From: an uncultured Eubacteriales bacterium
Lineage (GTDB): Bacteria > Bacillota_A > Clostridia > Oscillospirales > Oscillospiraceae
Direction of reading: 5' to 3'
NCBI GenBank assembly: GCA_900319835.1
Contig: ONPY01000001.1
Location: 39,960 to 103,959, forward strand
DNA length: 64,000 bases
Within the stretch, counting starts at the first letter, position 1. The number at the start of each line of letters is the position of its first letter. Under the pieces are notes generated by a model. It was not told the DNA's origin. It searched no databases and saw only the letters and a program-made list of their open reading frames with translations. Position numbers and translations under genes: made by a program. Shown here one piece after another: positions 49,896 through 58,624 of the stretch.

Positions 49896-51254
49896 ATGAA
49901 CGAAGACAGACTTGCCGCCGTGGGGCTGGACATCCTGATGGCCGCCCGGGCGGAGCTCGGCATGAGCATGCCGTACCTGGCCGAGGCGCTCTACGCTCTC
50001 ACCCCCGCGCCGGGGGACGCGGTGACGATCTCCGCCGCCACCGACGGCGAAACACTCTACTATAACGGCAGCTACCTTGCCGACTGTTACCTGCGCAGCG
50101 GGAGAATCGTCAACCGCCTGGTGCTGCACGGGATCCTGCACTGCATGTTCCGGCACATCCGCAAGCGCCAGGGCCGGGACGCCGCGCTCTGGGATCTGGC
50201 CTGCGATGCCGCGGTGGAAAGCGTGATCGATTCGCTCCCCTATCCCTGCCTGCAAAACCCGGGCGCCCCCAGCAGGGCCAAGTTCTACGGCGAATGCCGC
50301 CGGGAGCTCAAGGTCCTGACCGCCGAGGGCATCTACCGCCTGCTGCTCAGAAACCCGAGGCCCGAATATGAGATTGCCCAGCTCCAGCGGGCTTTTCTGA
50401 TGGACGACCACAGCCTCTGGGATATGGAGGAAAAGCGCCAGAAGGAGCAGACGGAGCGCCAGGACCAGCTCTGGCAGTCGATCGCCTCCAAGACCCAGAC
50501 CTCCATGCAGACCATCCCCTCCCCCAGCGGACAGCAGGGCGAGGCCATGAGCGAGCTTCTGGCCGTGGCCGCGAGAGACGATGTGGACTACCGCCGCTTT
50601 CTGCGCCGCTTTGCCGCGCCGCGGGAGGTGCTGCGCCCGGATGACGACGCCTTTGACTACATCTACTACAGCTACGGGCTGCAGACCTACGGCAACATGC
50701 CGCTCATCGAGCCGCCGGAGACGAAGGAGGAGGAACGCATCGAGGACTTTGTCATCGCCATCGACACCTCCATGTCCACCTCCGGCGCGCTGGTGCGGGC
50801 CTTTCTCGCCAGCACCTACGCCATTCTCCGCTCCACGGACACCTTCACCCGGCGGCTCAACATCCACATTCTCCAGTGCGACGACCGCCTGCGCTCCGAC
50901 ACGCTGATCCGCTCGGCCGAGGAGCTGCACCGCTACATGGCGGAGTTAACCCTCACCGGCGGCAGCGCCACGGACTTCCGCCCGGTCTTTGAGCATGTGC
51001 AGAAGCTGGTCGATGCCGGCAGCTTCACCAATCTGCGCGGGCTCTTGTACTTTACCGACGGCATGGGCATCTACCCCGCAAAGCGCCCGAGCTGGGACAC
51101 CGCCTTCATCCTGCTGCAGGAGCCCCCCATGACGCTGAAAATCCCCCCCTGGGCCATCAAGCTGGTGCTGGAGGCGCCGGAGCTGGAAAAGCCCAGAGAG
51201 CTGGATGAGAACGTCTGGCTGGAGGACATCCTGGCCGACCTGCCCGAATTTTAA
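49896..51254 (+). CDS. VWA-like protein with N-terminal metallopeptidase-like domain (DUF2201-type)
   Basis: 452 residues. The N-terminal domain has HGILHCMFRHIRK (about residues 75-87), a His-rich HxxxH motif, and ACDAAVESVID, as in the putative metallopeptidase part of DUF2201 proteins. Residues 190-220 are a Gln/Glu-rich linker. The C-terminal von Willebrand-like domain starts near residue 280 with the MIDAS motif FVIAIDTSMSTSGA. Partner to the MoxR ATPase next door, which is the usual pairing. In such pairs the ATPase drives metal insertion or remodelling of a client with the VWA protein as adaptor. Start at ATG 49896. Confidence 0.85.
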   Translation: MNEDRLAAVGLDILMAARAELGMSMPYLAEALYALTPAPGDAVTISAATDGETLYYNGSYLADCYLRSGRIVNRLVLHGILHCMFRHIRKRQGRDAALWDLACDAAVESVIDSLPYPCLQNPGAPSRAKFYGECRRELKVLTAEGIYRLLLRNPRPEYEIAQLQRAFLMDDHSLWDMEEKRQKEQTERQDQLWQSIASKTQTSMQTIPSPSGQQGEAMSELLAVAARDDVDYRRFLRRFAAPREVLRPDDDAFDYIYYSYGLQTYGNMPLIEPPETKEEERIEDFVIAIDTSMSTSGALVRAFLASTYAILRSTDTFTRRLNIHILQCDDRLRSDTLIRSAEELHRYMAELTLTGGSATDFRPVFEHVQKLVDAGSFTNLRGLLYFTDGMGIYPAKRPSWDTAFILLQEPPMTLKIPPWAIKLVLEAPELEKPRELDENVWLEDILADLPEF

Positions 51255-51272
51255 TTGCGCGAGGACGACGAC

Positions 51273-52802
51273 ATGAACATCAAGCAAGCCAAAACCCAGA
51301 TTCGAAACACCCTGCGGGCCTATCTCGCCCGGGACGAGTACGGCGCCTACCGCATCCCGTCCATGCGTCAGCGCCCTGTGCTGCTGATGGGCCCCCCGGG
51401 CATCGGCAAGACCCAGATCATGGAGCAGATCGCCAGTGAAGAGCAGGTGGGTCTGATCTCCTACACCATCACCCACCACACCCGGCAGAGCGCCATGGGC
51501 CTGCCGTTCATCGAAAAGCGCAGCTACGGCGGGGTAGAGTATACCGTCACCGAGTACACCATGTCCGAGATCATCGGCGCGGTCCACGCCCTGATGGAGA
51601 ACACCGGCATCCGGGAGGGCATCTTATTCCTCGATGAGATCAACTGCGTCTCCGAGACTCTGGCCCCCATGATGCTGCAGTTTCTGCAGAACAAGACCTT
51701 CGGCAACCAGCGTCTGCCCGAGGGCTGGCTGATCGTGGCCGCGGGCAACCCGCCGGAATACAACAAGTCCGTGCGGGACTTTGACGTGGTGACGCTCGAC
51801 CGCGTCAAGCGCATCGACGTGGCGGAGGACTTCGCGGTCTGGAAGGAGTACGCGCGGCAGAAGGGTCTGCACGGCGCGGTGGTCTCCTACCTGGACATCA
51901 AAAAGGAGAACTTCTACCGCATCGAGAACACCCCCGAGGGTCTGCAGTTTGCCACCGCCCGCGGCTGGGAGGATCTCAGCGAGTTGCTCTACGTCTACGA
52001 GGATCTGTGGATCGAGGTGGACGAGAGCCTGGTGGTGCAGTATGTGCAGATGCCGGCCCTGGCCCGCGACTTCATGAACTATCTCCGCCTCTACAACAAG
52101 TACCGCCAGGTCTACCATGTGGAGGATATTCTGCAGGGCCGCGCCCCTGCCGTCACGAAGACGGAGTTTGCCGCCGCGCCCTTTGACGAGAAGCTGGCGG
52201 TGATGGGCCTGCTGCTGGCCAGGCTCTCGGAGCTGGCCCGGGATACCCGCCGGCAGGACGGGCTGTGCCAGGCGCTCTACGACGATCTCTCCGGCGTGAA
52301 GGGGCGCATGGACGCAGAGGCGCCCGCCGACGTGCTGCGGGAGATCTTGGAGGCGCGCAGGGCCTCTCTCAAGCGGGCGGCCGCCGCCGGGCAGAACGAC
52401 CGGGAGAAGCAGACACTCGCTCAGGCGGAGATCAACCGCCTGGAGGAGTATGGGAAGCTGCTCGCCGGAATGCCCGAGGCCGAGAACGATGCCCAGTTTG
52501 CCTCCCTCAAGGGCGCCTTCTCCCGGGAGACCGGGCTGCGGGAAACGCTGGCAGACGGCACAGGCGGCGCCTTTGACAACGTCTTTGCCTTTCTCGAGCA
52601 GGCCGTGGGCCAGAGTCAGGAGCTGGTGCTTTTTGTCACCGAGATCACCGCGGGCTTTGACACCTCCTGGTTTGTGGAGGAGTTTGGCTGCGAGGCCTAC
52701 TTCCGCCACAACAAGGAGCTGCTCTTTGACGAGCGGCGGCAGCAGATCCTCGATAAGCTCACCGGCAGCCGCCCGGCACTTGACGGCGAAACGGAGACTT
52801 GA
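51273..52802 (+). CDS. MoxR-type AAA+ ATPase
   Basis: 509 residues. The Walker A is LLMGPPGIGKTQIMEQ (about residues 37-52), followed by the characteristic YTITHHTRQSAMGLPFI (insertion after the sensor strand), Walker B GILFLDEINC, and the sensor WLIVAAGNPPEYN. A long helical C-terminus (residues 300-470) exceeds the usual 320 to 330 residues of small MoxR proteins. It probably remodels a client together with the VWA protein encoded upstream. The -35 of the next promoter overlaps its last codons. ATG 51273 behind AGGACG is used. The substrate is unknown. Confidence 0.88.
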   Translation: MNIKQAKTQIRNTLRAYLARDEYGAYRIPSMRQRPVLLMGPPGIGKTQIMEQIASEEQVGLISYTITHHTRQSAMGLPFIEKRSYGGVEYTVTEYTMSEIIGAVHALMENTGIREGILFLDEINCVSETLAPMMLQFLQNKTFGNQRLPEGWLIVAAGNPPEYNKSVRDFDVVTLDRVKRIDVAEDFAVWKEYARQKGLHGAVVSYLDIKKENFYRIENTPEGLQFATARGWEDLSELLYVYEDLWIEVDESLVVQYVQMPALARDFMNYLRLYNKYRQVYHVEDILQGRAPAVTKTEFAAAPFDEKLAVMGLLLARLSELARDTRRQDGLCQALYDDLSGVKGRMDAEAPADVLREILEARRASLKRAAAAGQNDREKQTLAQAEINRLEEYGKLLAGMPEAENDAQFASLKGAFSRETGLRETLADGTGGAFDNVFAFLEQAVGQSQELVLFVTEITAGFDTSWFVEEFGCEAYFRHNKELLFDERRQQILDKLTGSRPALDGETET

Positions 52803-52808
52803 TATAAT
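52780..52808 (+). promoter_or_regulatory. Promoter of the NiCo riboswitch unit
   Basis: TTGACG (52780-52785), 17-base spacer, TATAAT (52803-52808). It lies inside the end of the MoxR-like gene, so the metal-exporter unit starts before that gene has ended. Confidence 0.8.
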
Positions 52809-52813
52809 ACCCA

Positions 52814-52895
52814 CACTGAACAGGCCGGTCCGGATTTCCCGGACGGAGCCGGGTCACCCATGTGACAGCAGATGAACCAACATCCGCGGGACAGC
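52814..52895 (+). ncRNA. NiCo (czcD) riboswitch aptamer
   Basis: The conserved elements are in order: ACTGAACAGGC, a variable stem (GTCCGG/CCGGAC), GGAGCCGGG, a short stem, GCAGATGA, and CATCCGCGGGACAG. This matches the recalled NiCo aptamer of Clostridia and Erysipelotrichaceae. It senses Ni2+ and Co2+. The last helix overlaps the terminator that follows, and the gene it precedes is a CDF metal exporter. Confidence 0.85.
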
Positions 52896-52925
52896 GTATT
52901 CTGTCCCGCGGATGTTTTCTCTTTT
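52882..52925 (+). terminator. Riboswitch expression-platform terminator
   Basis: Thirteen-base arms ATCCGCGGGACAG and CTGTCCCGCGGAT, then GTTTTCTCTTTT. The first arm is also the 3' helix of the aptamer, so ligand binding would prevent termination. Confidence 0.85.
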
Positions 52926-52968
52926 CCCGGCATATTCTGTTTGTATCCTCAGCAAAGGAGCGACCCAC

Positions 52969-53895
52969 ATGAAGCTTTTGCATATCGCAGCCCACGGCGG
53001 CGCGGGCGCGGCCTCCGCGTCCCAGCGGGAGGCGGAGCGGACTTCCCGCATCGGCATCGGCGTGGACCTTGCGCTGACCGCCTTCAAGCTGCTGGCGGGC
53101 ACTGTCGCCCACTCCGGCGCCATGATCTCCGACGCGGTGCACTCTGCCTCGGACGCGTTCAGCTCTGTCATCGTCATTCTGGGCGTGCGTGCCGCCGCCA
53201 AGGACTCCGACCGGGAGCACCCCTACGGGCACGAGCGCTTTGAGTGTGTGGCGGCCATCGTTCTGGCCCTGATCCTCGCGGTGACGGGCTTCTCCATCGG
53301 TCTCAACGCGGTGCGGGCCATCGCCGCGGGGCCGGCGGAGAACGCAGCCGCCCCCGGTCTCCTCGCCCTGGTCGCGGCCGGGGTCTCGGTGCTGGTCAAG
53401 GAGGGCATGTTCTGGTTCACCCGGTCCGTTGCCCGGCGCATCGGCTCGACCGCGCTGATGGCGGGGGCCTGGCACCACCGTTCCGACGCGTTCAGCTCCG
53501 TCGGCGCGCTGCTCGGCATCGCCGGCGCCCGGCTGGGCTTTGCCGCGGCGGACGCCCTGGCAAGTCTGGTCATCTGCGTCTTCATCGAGAAAGCGGCGCT
53601 GGACATCTTCCGGGACGCCATCGACCGCATGGTCGACCGCGCCTGTGACGCGGACACCGAGGAGGCCATCCGGCGTCAGGCCCTGGACATTGACGGCGTC
53701 CTGAGCGTTGACCTGCTGCAGACCCGCACCTTTGGCAGCCGCATCTATGTGGAGATGGAGATCGGCGCGGACGGGAACATGACACTCTTTGAGGCCCACC
53801 GCATCGCTGAGACCGTCCACGACAGCATCGAGGCCGCCTTCCCCCAGGTCAAGCACATCATGATCCACGTCAACCCCGCCGAGGGCGAGACGTAA
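52969..53895 (+). CDS. CDF-family metal efflux protein
   Basis: 308 residues with six membrane helices. The metal site residues are visible in HSGAMISDAVHSASDAFSS and AWHHRSDAFSS (HxxxD motif in helices 2 and 5). The cytosolic C-terminal domain ends in EAAFPQVKHIMIHVNP, typical of CDF dimerisation. It exports divalent cations, here most likely cobalt or nickel, because the NiCo riboswitch controls it. ATG 52969 lies behind AAAGGAG. It ends with a strong terminator. Confidence 0.92.
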   Translation: MKLLHIAAHGGAGAASASQREAERTSRIGIGVDLALTAFKLLAGTVAHSGAMISDAVHSASDAFSSVIVILGVRAAAKDSDREHPYGHERFECVAAIVLALILAVTGFSIGLNAVRAIAAGPAENAAAPGLLALVAAGVSVLVKEGMFWFTRSVARRIGSTALMAGAWHHRSDAFSSVGALLGIAGARLGFAAADALASLVICVFIEKAALDIFRDAIDRMVDRACDADTEEAIRRQALDIDGVLSVDLLQTRTFGSRIYVEMEIGADGNMTLFEAHRIAETVHDSIEAAFPQVKHIMIHVNPAEGET

Positions 53896-53931
53896 AGCAA
53901 CCCCGCAGGGCGAACCCTGCGGGGTTGCTTT
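53895..53931. terminator. Terminator of the CDF gene
   Basis: Arms AAGCAACCCCGCAGGG and its complement CCCTGCGGGGTTGCTT, shared with the convergent yhaM gene. Confidence 0.9.
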
Positions 53932-54892
53932 ATTCTGTTTCCCTGTCAGTCGGCTTGTAGATCTTCCTGTCCAGGGCGAAAATCTTCCCGCTGAAGGATC
54001 CCGCGGGCATGGACTGGAAGGTCTCCGCGTAGATCTCCATGCGGCTGTCGATCATGTCGATGAGGTGCAGCAGCTCCGCCTCGGCGCACATGGGGCGCAC
54101 CGCGGCGCCGAAGTCCGGCTCCCCGTGGTGGGAGAGGATCAGGTGCTGCAGCAGCACCGCCTTCTCCTGCGGCAGGCCCAGCTCCTCCGCCATGCGCGCG
54201 GCCTCCTGGGCGCCCATTACCAGATGGCCCAGCAGCTGCCCCTCCAGGGAATAGTCCACCGCGAGCCCCAGAGGTGAAAAGTCAAACTCCCGCTCCTTGG
54301 CCAGATCGTGCAGCAGCGTGCCGCAGAGCAGCAGGTCCCGATTGACGACCTCGGCGTACTGCCCGGCGAGGAAGTCCGCCGTGCGCAGCATGTTGGCCGT
54401 GTGCATCAACAGCCCGCCCAGAAAACCGTGGTGGACAGACTTGGCCGCCGGGATGCGGACAAAGCGCTCCCGGTGGCGGCGCAGCATCTCCTCCGCCATG
54501 CGCCGGTAGTCGTCATCCGCCAGGGAGGCGATCAGCGCCTCCACCTCCGCGAGCGCCGCGTCAAGGTCAATGGGCGCGGTGGGCACCAGCTCAGAAAGCT
54601 CATAGCGGTCGTTTACGTCGGCCAGGCGGATGCGCTGGGCGGAAAACTGCCGCCCTCCCCGATACTCCGAGACCTTGCCCCGGAGCTTGACGACGCTGCC
54701 GTTGTCCTCTGTCCCGATGCCGCCCGGAAAGTCCCAGACCACCAGCTCCATGCTGCCGCTGCGGTCCGAGATGGTCCCGGTCAGATACGGCTTGCCGCTG
54801 TTGGTGGTTCTCTGGCTGGCGGCGGAGAGCAGGTAAAACCCCTCGATCTCATCTCCCAGCGCCATGTCGTTGACGGCGATGTTGTACAGCAT
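53930..54892 (-). CDS. yhaM: YhaM-type 3'-5' exoribonuclease
   Basis: 320 residues. An OB-fold domain (residues 10-95, GEIEGFYLLSAASQRTTNSGKPY, then KLRGKVSEYRGGRQFSAQRIRL) is followed by an HD phosphohydrolase domain (residues 150-310) with VHHGFLGGLLMHTANML, CGTLLHDLAKE and LSHHGEPDFG. This domain pair is YhaM, a 3'-5' exoribonuclease of Firmicutes. ATG 54892 follows GGGAGGA. It is the likely second gene after the TetR regulator, 14 bases downstream, so they may be co-transcribed. Confidence 0.93.
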   Translation of the reverse strand: MLYNIAVNDMALGDEIEGFYLLSAASQRTTNSGKPYLTGTISDRSGSMELVVWDFPGGIGTEDNGSVVKLRGKVSEYRGGRQFSAQRIRLADVNDRYELSELVPTAPIDLDAALAEVEALIASLADDDYRRMAEEMLRRHRERFVRIPAAKSVHHGFLGGLLMHTANMLRTADFLAGQYAEVVNRDLLLCGTLLHDLAKEREFDFSPLGLAVDYSLEGQLLGHLVMGAQEAARMAEELGLPQEKAVLLQHLILSHHGEPDFGAAVRPMCAEAELLHLIDMIDSRMEIYAETFQSMPAGSFSGKIFALDRKIYKPTDRETE

Positions 54893-54906
54893 CTTGTCTT
54901 CCTCCC

Positions 54907-55548
54907 TTATCGGCGCAGATAGTGCGCCGCCATGTCCAGCAGCAGATCCAGTTCCCCGGGGCCGCTGAAGCCGTCCGCCGGCAGGATCTCGCCCCGGAGC
55001 AGCTTCTGGCTCAGGGACATCACCGCGTGACACACCGCCTCATAATAGCGTCTGGGATCCTCGATGGGCCGCACCGAGCCGTCAGCCAGCCCCGCCTCAT
55101 AGGAGCCCAGAAACACCGGGTAGAAGTTCAGCACGCTCTGCTCGTACTCGGCAAGCTGGGACATATCCACCCGGCTGCGGATAATAAACGCGTCAAAATC
55201 CCCCACAAAGCGGATGAAGTCAGGCTGCTCCTGGAAGAGTCTGCGGTAGACGCCGAAGAGCCGGGTGATCTGCTCCATGCCGCTTTGGGCGTGAAAGTCC
55301 TCCGCCTCGTAGACGCTGGAAAAAAGGGTGTTCAGGTCCTGCCACAGCAGGGCCCCGGCCCGGATCACCAGCGCCTCCTTGGTGCCGAAGTAGCGGTAGA
55401 GACTGGCCACCCCCACCTCGGCCCTGGCGGCGATGTCCGTCATCTTGACTTCTTCGATCCCGTCCTGCAGAAACAGCTCCGCCGCCACATAGACGATGGA
55501 TTCCTCCCGCAGGTCCTTTAAACTTTTTCCGATATTTTCAAGCATCAT
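54907..55548 (-). CDS. TetR-family regulator
   Basis: 213 residues. The helix-turn-helix (about residues 28-52, MTDIAARAEVGVASLYRYFGTKEAL) and the helical ligand-binding half are typical TetR. Two adjacent ATGs exist; the first (55548) is used, with only a weak ribosome site. It lies divergent to the glycosyltransferase-like/GH36 operon, and a perfect 41-bp palindrome covers the space between, so it probably represses that operon and itself, with release by a sugar or glycolipid ligand. The ligand is unknown. Confidence 0.88.
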   Translation of the reverse strand: MMLENIGKSLKDLREESIVYVAAELFLQDGIEEVKMTDIAARAEVGVASLYRYFGTKEALVIRAGALLWQDLNTLFSSVYEAEDFHAQSGMEQITRLFGVYRRLFQEQPDFIRFVGDFDAFIIRSRVDMSQLAEYEQSVLNFYPVFLGSYEAGLADGSVRPIEDPRRYYEAVCHAVMSLSQKLLRGEILPADGFSGPGELDLLLDMAAHYLRR

Positions 55549-55567
55549 ATTGACAGGCTCCGCTACG

Positions 55568-55608
55568 TGTGATAGTCTATCTATCAGATTGATAGATAGA
55601 CTATCACA
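55568..55608. promoter_or_regulatory. TetR operator, perfect 41-bp palindrome
   Basis: Nineteen-base arms TGTGATAGTCTATCTATCA (55568-55586) and their complement (55590-55608) with a three-base centre. The long, perfect dyad in the divergent gap, 20 bases from the TetR start, is a textbook operator, likely binding two dimers. TTGATA inside it could be a -35 for the operon. Confidence 0.85.
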
Positions 55609-55646
55609 CCCTGCAAGATTTGTCAAGAACGACGGGAGGATGGCGT

Positions 55647-57080
55647 ATGGAGCACTCGAAAGTGATCTTCGGCAACACCATCGCGGAAAAGGACTATCAG
55701 AAGGCCTGCCGCGGAAAAGCGAAATATCAGAAAAAATTCGGGGACGACAGCGGCACCGAATATTATTTTGCCGCGGCGGAGAATCCGGTGCTCGCCCCCA
55801 TCGGGGTGAAGAACCTGGTACTGACGGACAAACCGGGGCTCAAGCTGCCGGACAACGCCCTCATCGTGGGCAACATCCGCATGGGCTACGGCCACTACCG
55901 CATCTCCATGGCCATCGCCTCCGCGGCCCACGCCCTGGGCTTTGAACCCTACTGGCTGGATCTCAACTCCTACCCGGTGTCCACGGCCACCAAGCTCATC
56001 TCCCACCAGAACGACCTGTACTCTCTCGGCTCCCGGCTGAGCCAGAAGATCGGCCTGTTCAACAAGCTGGTGTGGGAGCCCATCAACTCCGAGGGCTTCC
56101 GGAAGCTGACCTACAACGCGGCCGACCAGAAGAACGCCGAGCTGATGGCTCCGCTGCTGCGGAACCTCCCCAAGGACGTGCCCTATGTGGCCACCCACGC
56201 CTGGCCCGCCCAGGCCGCCATCCACGCGGGCTTTACCCGGGTGGTCAACGCCATCCCGGACAACTGGCCCATGGCTCTGCACCTCGCCGAGGGCAGCATC
56301 CACACGGTGCAGACGCCCTCCGCCTTCCTGGGCTACAAGATGCTGCGCGGCATGGACCCCAAGCGTCAACTCAAGCCCATGCCCAAGGGCAGTCTCTTTG
56401 ACGTGGGCCACTATGTGGACCACGAGCTGGTGGTGAACATCGAGCGCGACTGCCAGGCGCGGCTTGACCGCATGGCCGCCGGCAAGCCCCGGCGCTACCT
56501 GCTCTCTATCGGCGGCGCGGGCGCGCAGCAGAAGCTGTTTGAGGACATCATCCGCCACCTGCTGCCCCAGGTGCGTGCCGGCAAGGCGGCTCTGCTCATC
56601 AACACCGGCGACCACTTTGAGGTCTGGAACGCCATCGTCTCCCACATCCCCGAGCTCGGCAGCCTGGCGAACACCCATTTTGACGACTATGCGGCCGCCA
56701 AGGCCTTCCTGGAGAAGGACGAGCTGGACGGCGTGCAGGCCTTCTGCCACAAGGACATCTTCGCCGCGGTCTATGTGACGAACCTGCTGCTGCGCCGCTG
56801 CGACGTGCTGCTGACCAAGCCCAGCGAGCTGAGCTTCTACCCGGTGCCGAAGCTGATGATCCACCGTGTCGGCGGGCACGAGGCCTGGGGCGCCATCCGC
56901 GCGGCCGAGGTGGGCGACGGCAGCTACGAGCTGGACAAGACCGAGGAGGTCCTGGCCATGCTCGATGAGATCACGAACGGCGACGAGATCCTGCCCGCCC
57001 TCTGCCGGGGCATCCTGCGGGCCAAGAACGCCGGGATCTACAACGGCGCTTACGAAGCCGTGAAGCTCGCAGTCAAGTGA
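55647..57080 (+). CDS. Glycosyltransferase-like protein (MGD/MurG-type fold)
   Basis: 477 residues from ATG 55647 behind GGGAGGA. The segment GNIRMGYGHYRISMA with GFEPYWLDL looks like the N-terminal donor/acceptor loop of GT-B enzymes such as diacylglycerol glycosyltransferases. The second half has LLSIGGAGAQQKLFEDIIRHL and TKPSELSFYPVPKLM, where nucleotide-sugar contact motifs are expected. The family is not firmly identified. It is first in an operon with a GPH transporter and a GH36 galactosidase, under TetR control, so a galactolipid or oligosaccharide role is a reasonable inference. No membrane segment is seen. Confidence 0.65.
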   Translation: MEHSKVIFGNTIAEKDYQKACRGKAKYQKKFGDDSGTEYYFAAAENPVLAPIGVKNLVLTDKPGLKLPDNALIVGNIRMGYGHYRISMAIASAAHALGFEPYWLDLNSYPVSTATKLISHQNDLYSLGSRLSQKIGLFNKLVWEPINSEGFRKLTYNAADQKNAELMAPLLRNLPKDVPYVATHAWPAQAAIHAGFTRVVNAIPDNWPMALHLAEGSIHTVQTPSAFLGYKMLRGMDPKRQLKPMPKGSLFDVGHYVDHELVVNIERDCQARLDRMAAGKPRRYLLSIGGAGAQQKLFEDIIRHLLPQVRAGKAALLINTGDHFEVWNAIVSHIPELGSLANTHFDDYAAAKAFLEKDELDGVQAFCHKDIFAAVYVTNLLLRRCDVLLTKPSELSFYPVPKLMIHRVGGHEAWGAIRAAEVGDGSYELDKTEEVLAMLDEITNGDEILPALCRGILRAKNAGIYNGAYEAVKLAVK

Positions 57081-57088
57081 TCAAATAA

Positions 57089-57229
57089 GGCCCCCTTTGG
57101 ATAAAGGGGGCTCCGCGGAGCGGTGGGGGATCGAACATCGGAGGCTATGCCGGTCAGACCACGCCTGGGAAAAACGGAGGCCTCGATCCCTCCGCCCCTT
57201 CGGGGCGCCTCCCTTTTCGAAAGGGAGGC
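57089..57229 (+). repeat. Complete two-ended repeat, family A (second)
   Basis: First end GGCCCCCTTT-ggat-AAAGGGGGC...GTGGGGGATCG (57089-57133). Second end is inverted, TCGATCCCTCC ... CCTCCC-ttttcgaaa-GGGAGGC (57182-57229). It lies between the first and second genes of the glycan operon, where it may alter transcript processing. Confidence 0.8.
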
Positions 57230-57262
57230 ATATACATTTCATAAAAAAAGGGAGAAAGCATC

Positions 57263-58624
57263 ATGCAGAAGAAACCGATCACCAACAAGCTGCTGTGGAT
57301 CTTTGCCATCGGCCAGTTCGGCTGGAGCCTGCTCTCCGGCATCGTGACCAACTGGATGGTCTACTACTACACCGGCAGCCCCGACGCTCAGAACCCCAAC
57401 ACCGGCATCTTTGCCGCCGGCATCACCCAGAACCCCATTCTCTTTAAATTGACCCTCTTCGGTCTTGTGCTGGCCGTCGGGCGCATCTTTGACGCCATCA
57501 CCGACCCGCTGATCGCCGGCTGGTCCGACCGCTCCAACTACAAGGGCGGCCGCCGCATCCCCTTCATGAAGGCCGTGGCCATCCCCTTCGCCCTGGTCAC
57601 GATCGGCCTCTTCACCCTGCCCCAGACCGGCTCCGTTGCCCTCAACGACACGCTCCTCTTCGTGCTGCTGATGCTCTTCTACCTGGTGATGACCATCTTC
57701 TGCACGCCCTACAACGCCCTGATCGCGGAGCTGGGCGACACCCAGGAGCACCGCATCAACGTCTCCACCTACATCTCCTTCACCTTCATCGTCGGCCAGT
57801 CCATCTCCTTCATGCTGCCCAATGTGGCCGGCATGTTCGAGGGCGCCTTCGGCCAGGCGGGCTCCGTGCGCATGGCTGTGGCCGTGATGGCGACCATCGC
57901 CTGCATTGCCATGCTGATCCCCTCCCTGTACATCAAGGAGCGGGAATACATCGACTCCAAGCCCAGCGAGACCAAGGCCTTCTCCTCCCTGCTCAAGACC
58001 TTCCAGAACGGGCAGTTCAGGCGCTTTGTCTATGCCGATGTGATCTACTTCTTCGCCCTGACCCTGTTCCAGACCGGTCTTGCCTTCTATGAGACCAAGC
58101 TCATGGAGATTGAGGACACCTGGACCTTCGTGCTCACCGCCACCATGACCTTCATCTCTGTCTGCCTCTACCCGGTGGTCAACAAGCTGGCCCCGAAGCT
58201 CGGCAAGAAGAAGCTGATCGTCACCGGCTTCTTTGCTTACGCGCTGGTCTTCCTCATCACCACCTTCGTGGGCAAGGGCCTGCACTGGGGCTTCATCATC
58301 GCCGTGTGTGCGGCGGTGCCCATGGCCATTCTCGGCATTCTGCCCCAGGCCTGCGTGGCCGACGTGGCGGAGCTGTCCAGGCTCGAGACCGGCGAGGACC
58401 GCAGCGGCATGTTCTTTGCCGCCCGCACCTTTGCTTTCAAGATGGGCCAGGCCATCGCCATGGTGGTCTTCACCTCCCTGACCGTCTCCGGCACCAAGGC
58501 CAGCTACCGCGCCTCCGCGGCGGTCGCCTTTGTGACCTGCCTGATCGGCGCGATCCTCTTCCTGCTGTACAATGAAAAGATGATCCTCGCCAGGATCGAG
58601 GAGCTGAAACAGAAAAACGCATGA
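57263..58624 (+). CDS. GPH-family sugar:cation symporter
   Basis: 453 residues, about twelve membrane helices. The conserved loop of the glycoside-pentoside-hexuronide (MelB-like) group is visible in GRIFDAITDPLIAGWSDR and GRRIPFMKA. Imports a galactoside, glycoside or hexuronide with Na+ or H+. It follows the glycosyltransferase-like gene after a 182-base gap with a repeat element, and overlaps the next gene by four bases, so transport and cleavage by GH36 alpha-galactosidase go together. ATG 57263 lies behind GGGAGAAAGC. Confidence 0.9.
   Translation: MQKKPITNKLLWIFAIGQFGWSLLSGIVTNWMVYYYTGSPDAQNPNTGIFAAGITQNPILFKLTLFGLVLAVGRIFDAITDPLIAGWSDRSNYKGGRRIPFMKAVAIPFALVTIGLFTLPQTGSVALNDTLLFVLLMLFYLVMTIFCTPYNALIAELGDTQEHRINVSTYISFTFIVGQSISFMLPNVAGMFEGAFGQAGSVRMAVAVMATIACIAMLIPSLYIKEREYIDSKPSETKAFSSLLKTFQNGQFRRFVYADVIYFFALTLFQTGLAFYETKLMEIEDTWTFVLTATMTFISVCLYPVVNKLAPKLGKKKLIVTGFFAYALVFLITTFVGKGLHWGFIIAVCAAVPMAILGILPQACVADVAELSRLETGEDRSGMFFAARTFAFKMGQAIAMVVFTSLTVSGTKASYRASAAVAFVTCLIGAILFLLYNEKMILARIEELKQKNA

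Noticed and set aside
47152..52802. Zorya-type phage defence
   Set aside because: A MotA/TolQ-like and a coiled-coil ExbD/TolR-like protein recall ZorA and ZorB, but there is no OmpA peptidoglycan-binding motif, no ZorC and no ZorD/ZorE helicase or nuclease in the cluster.
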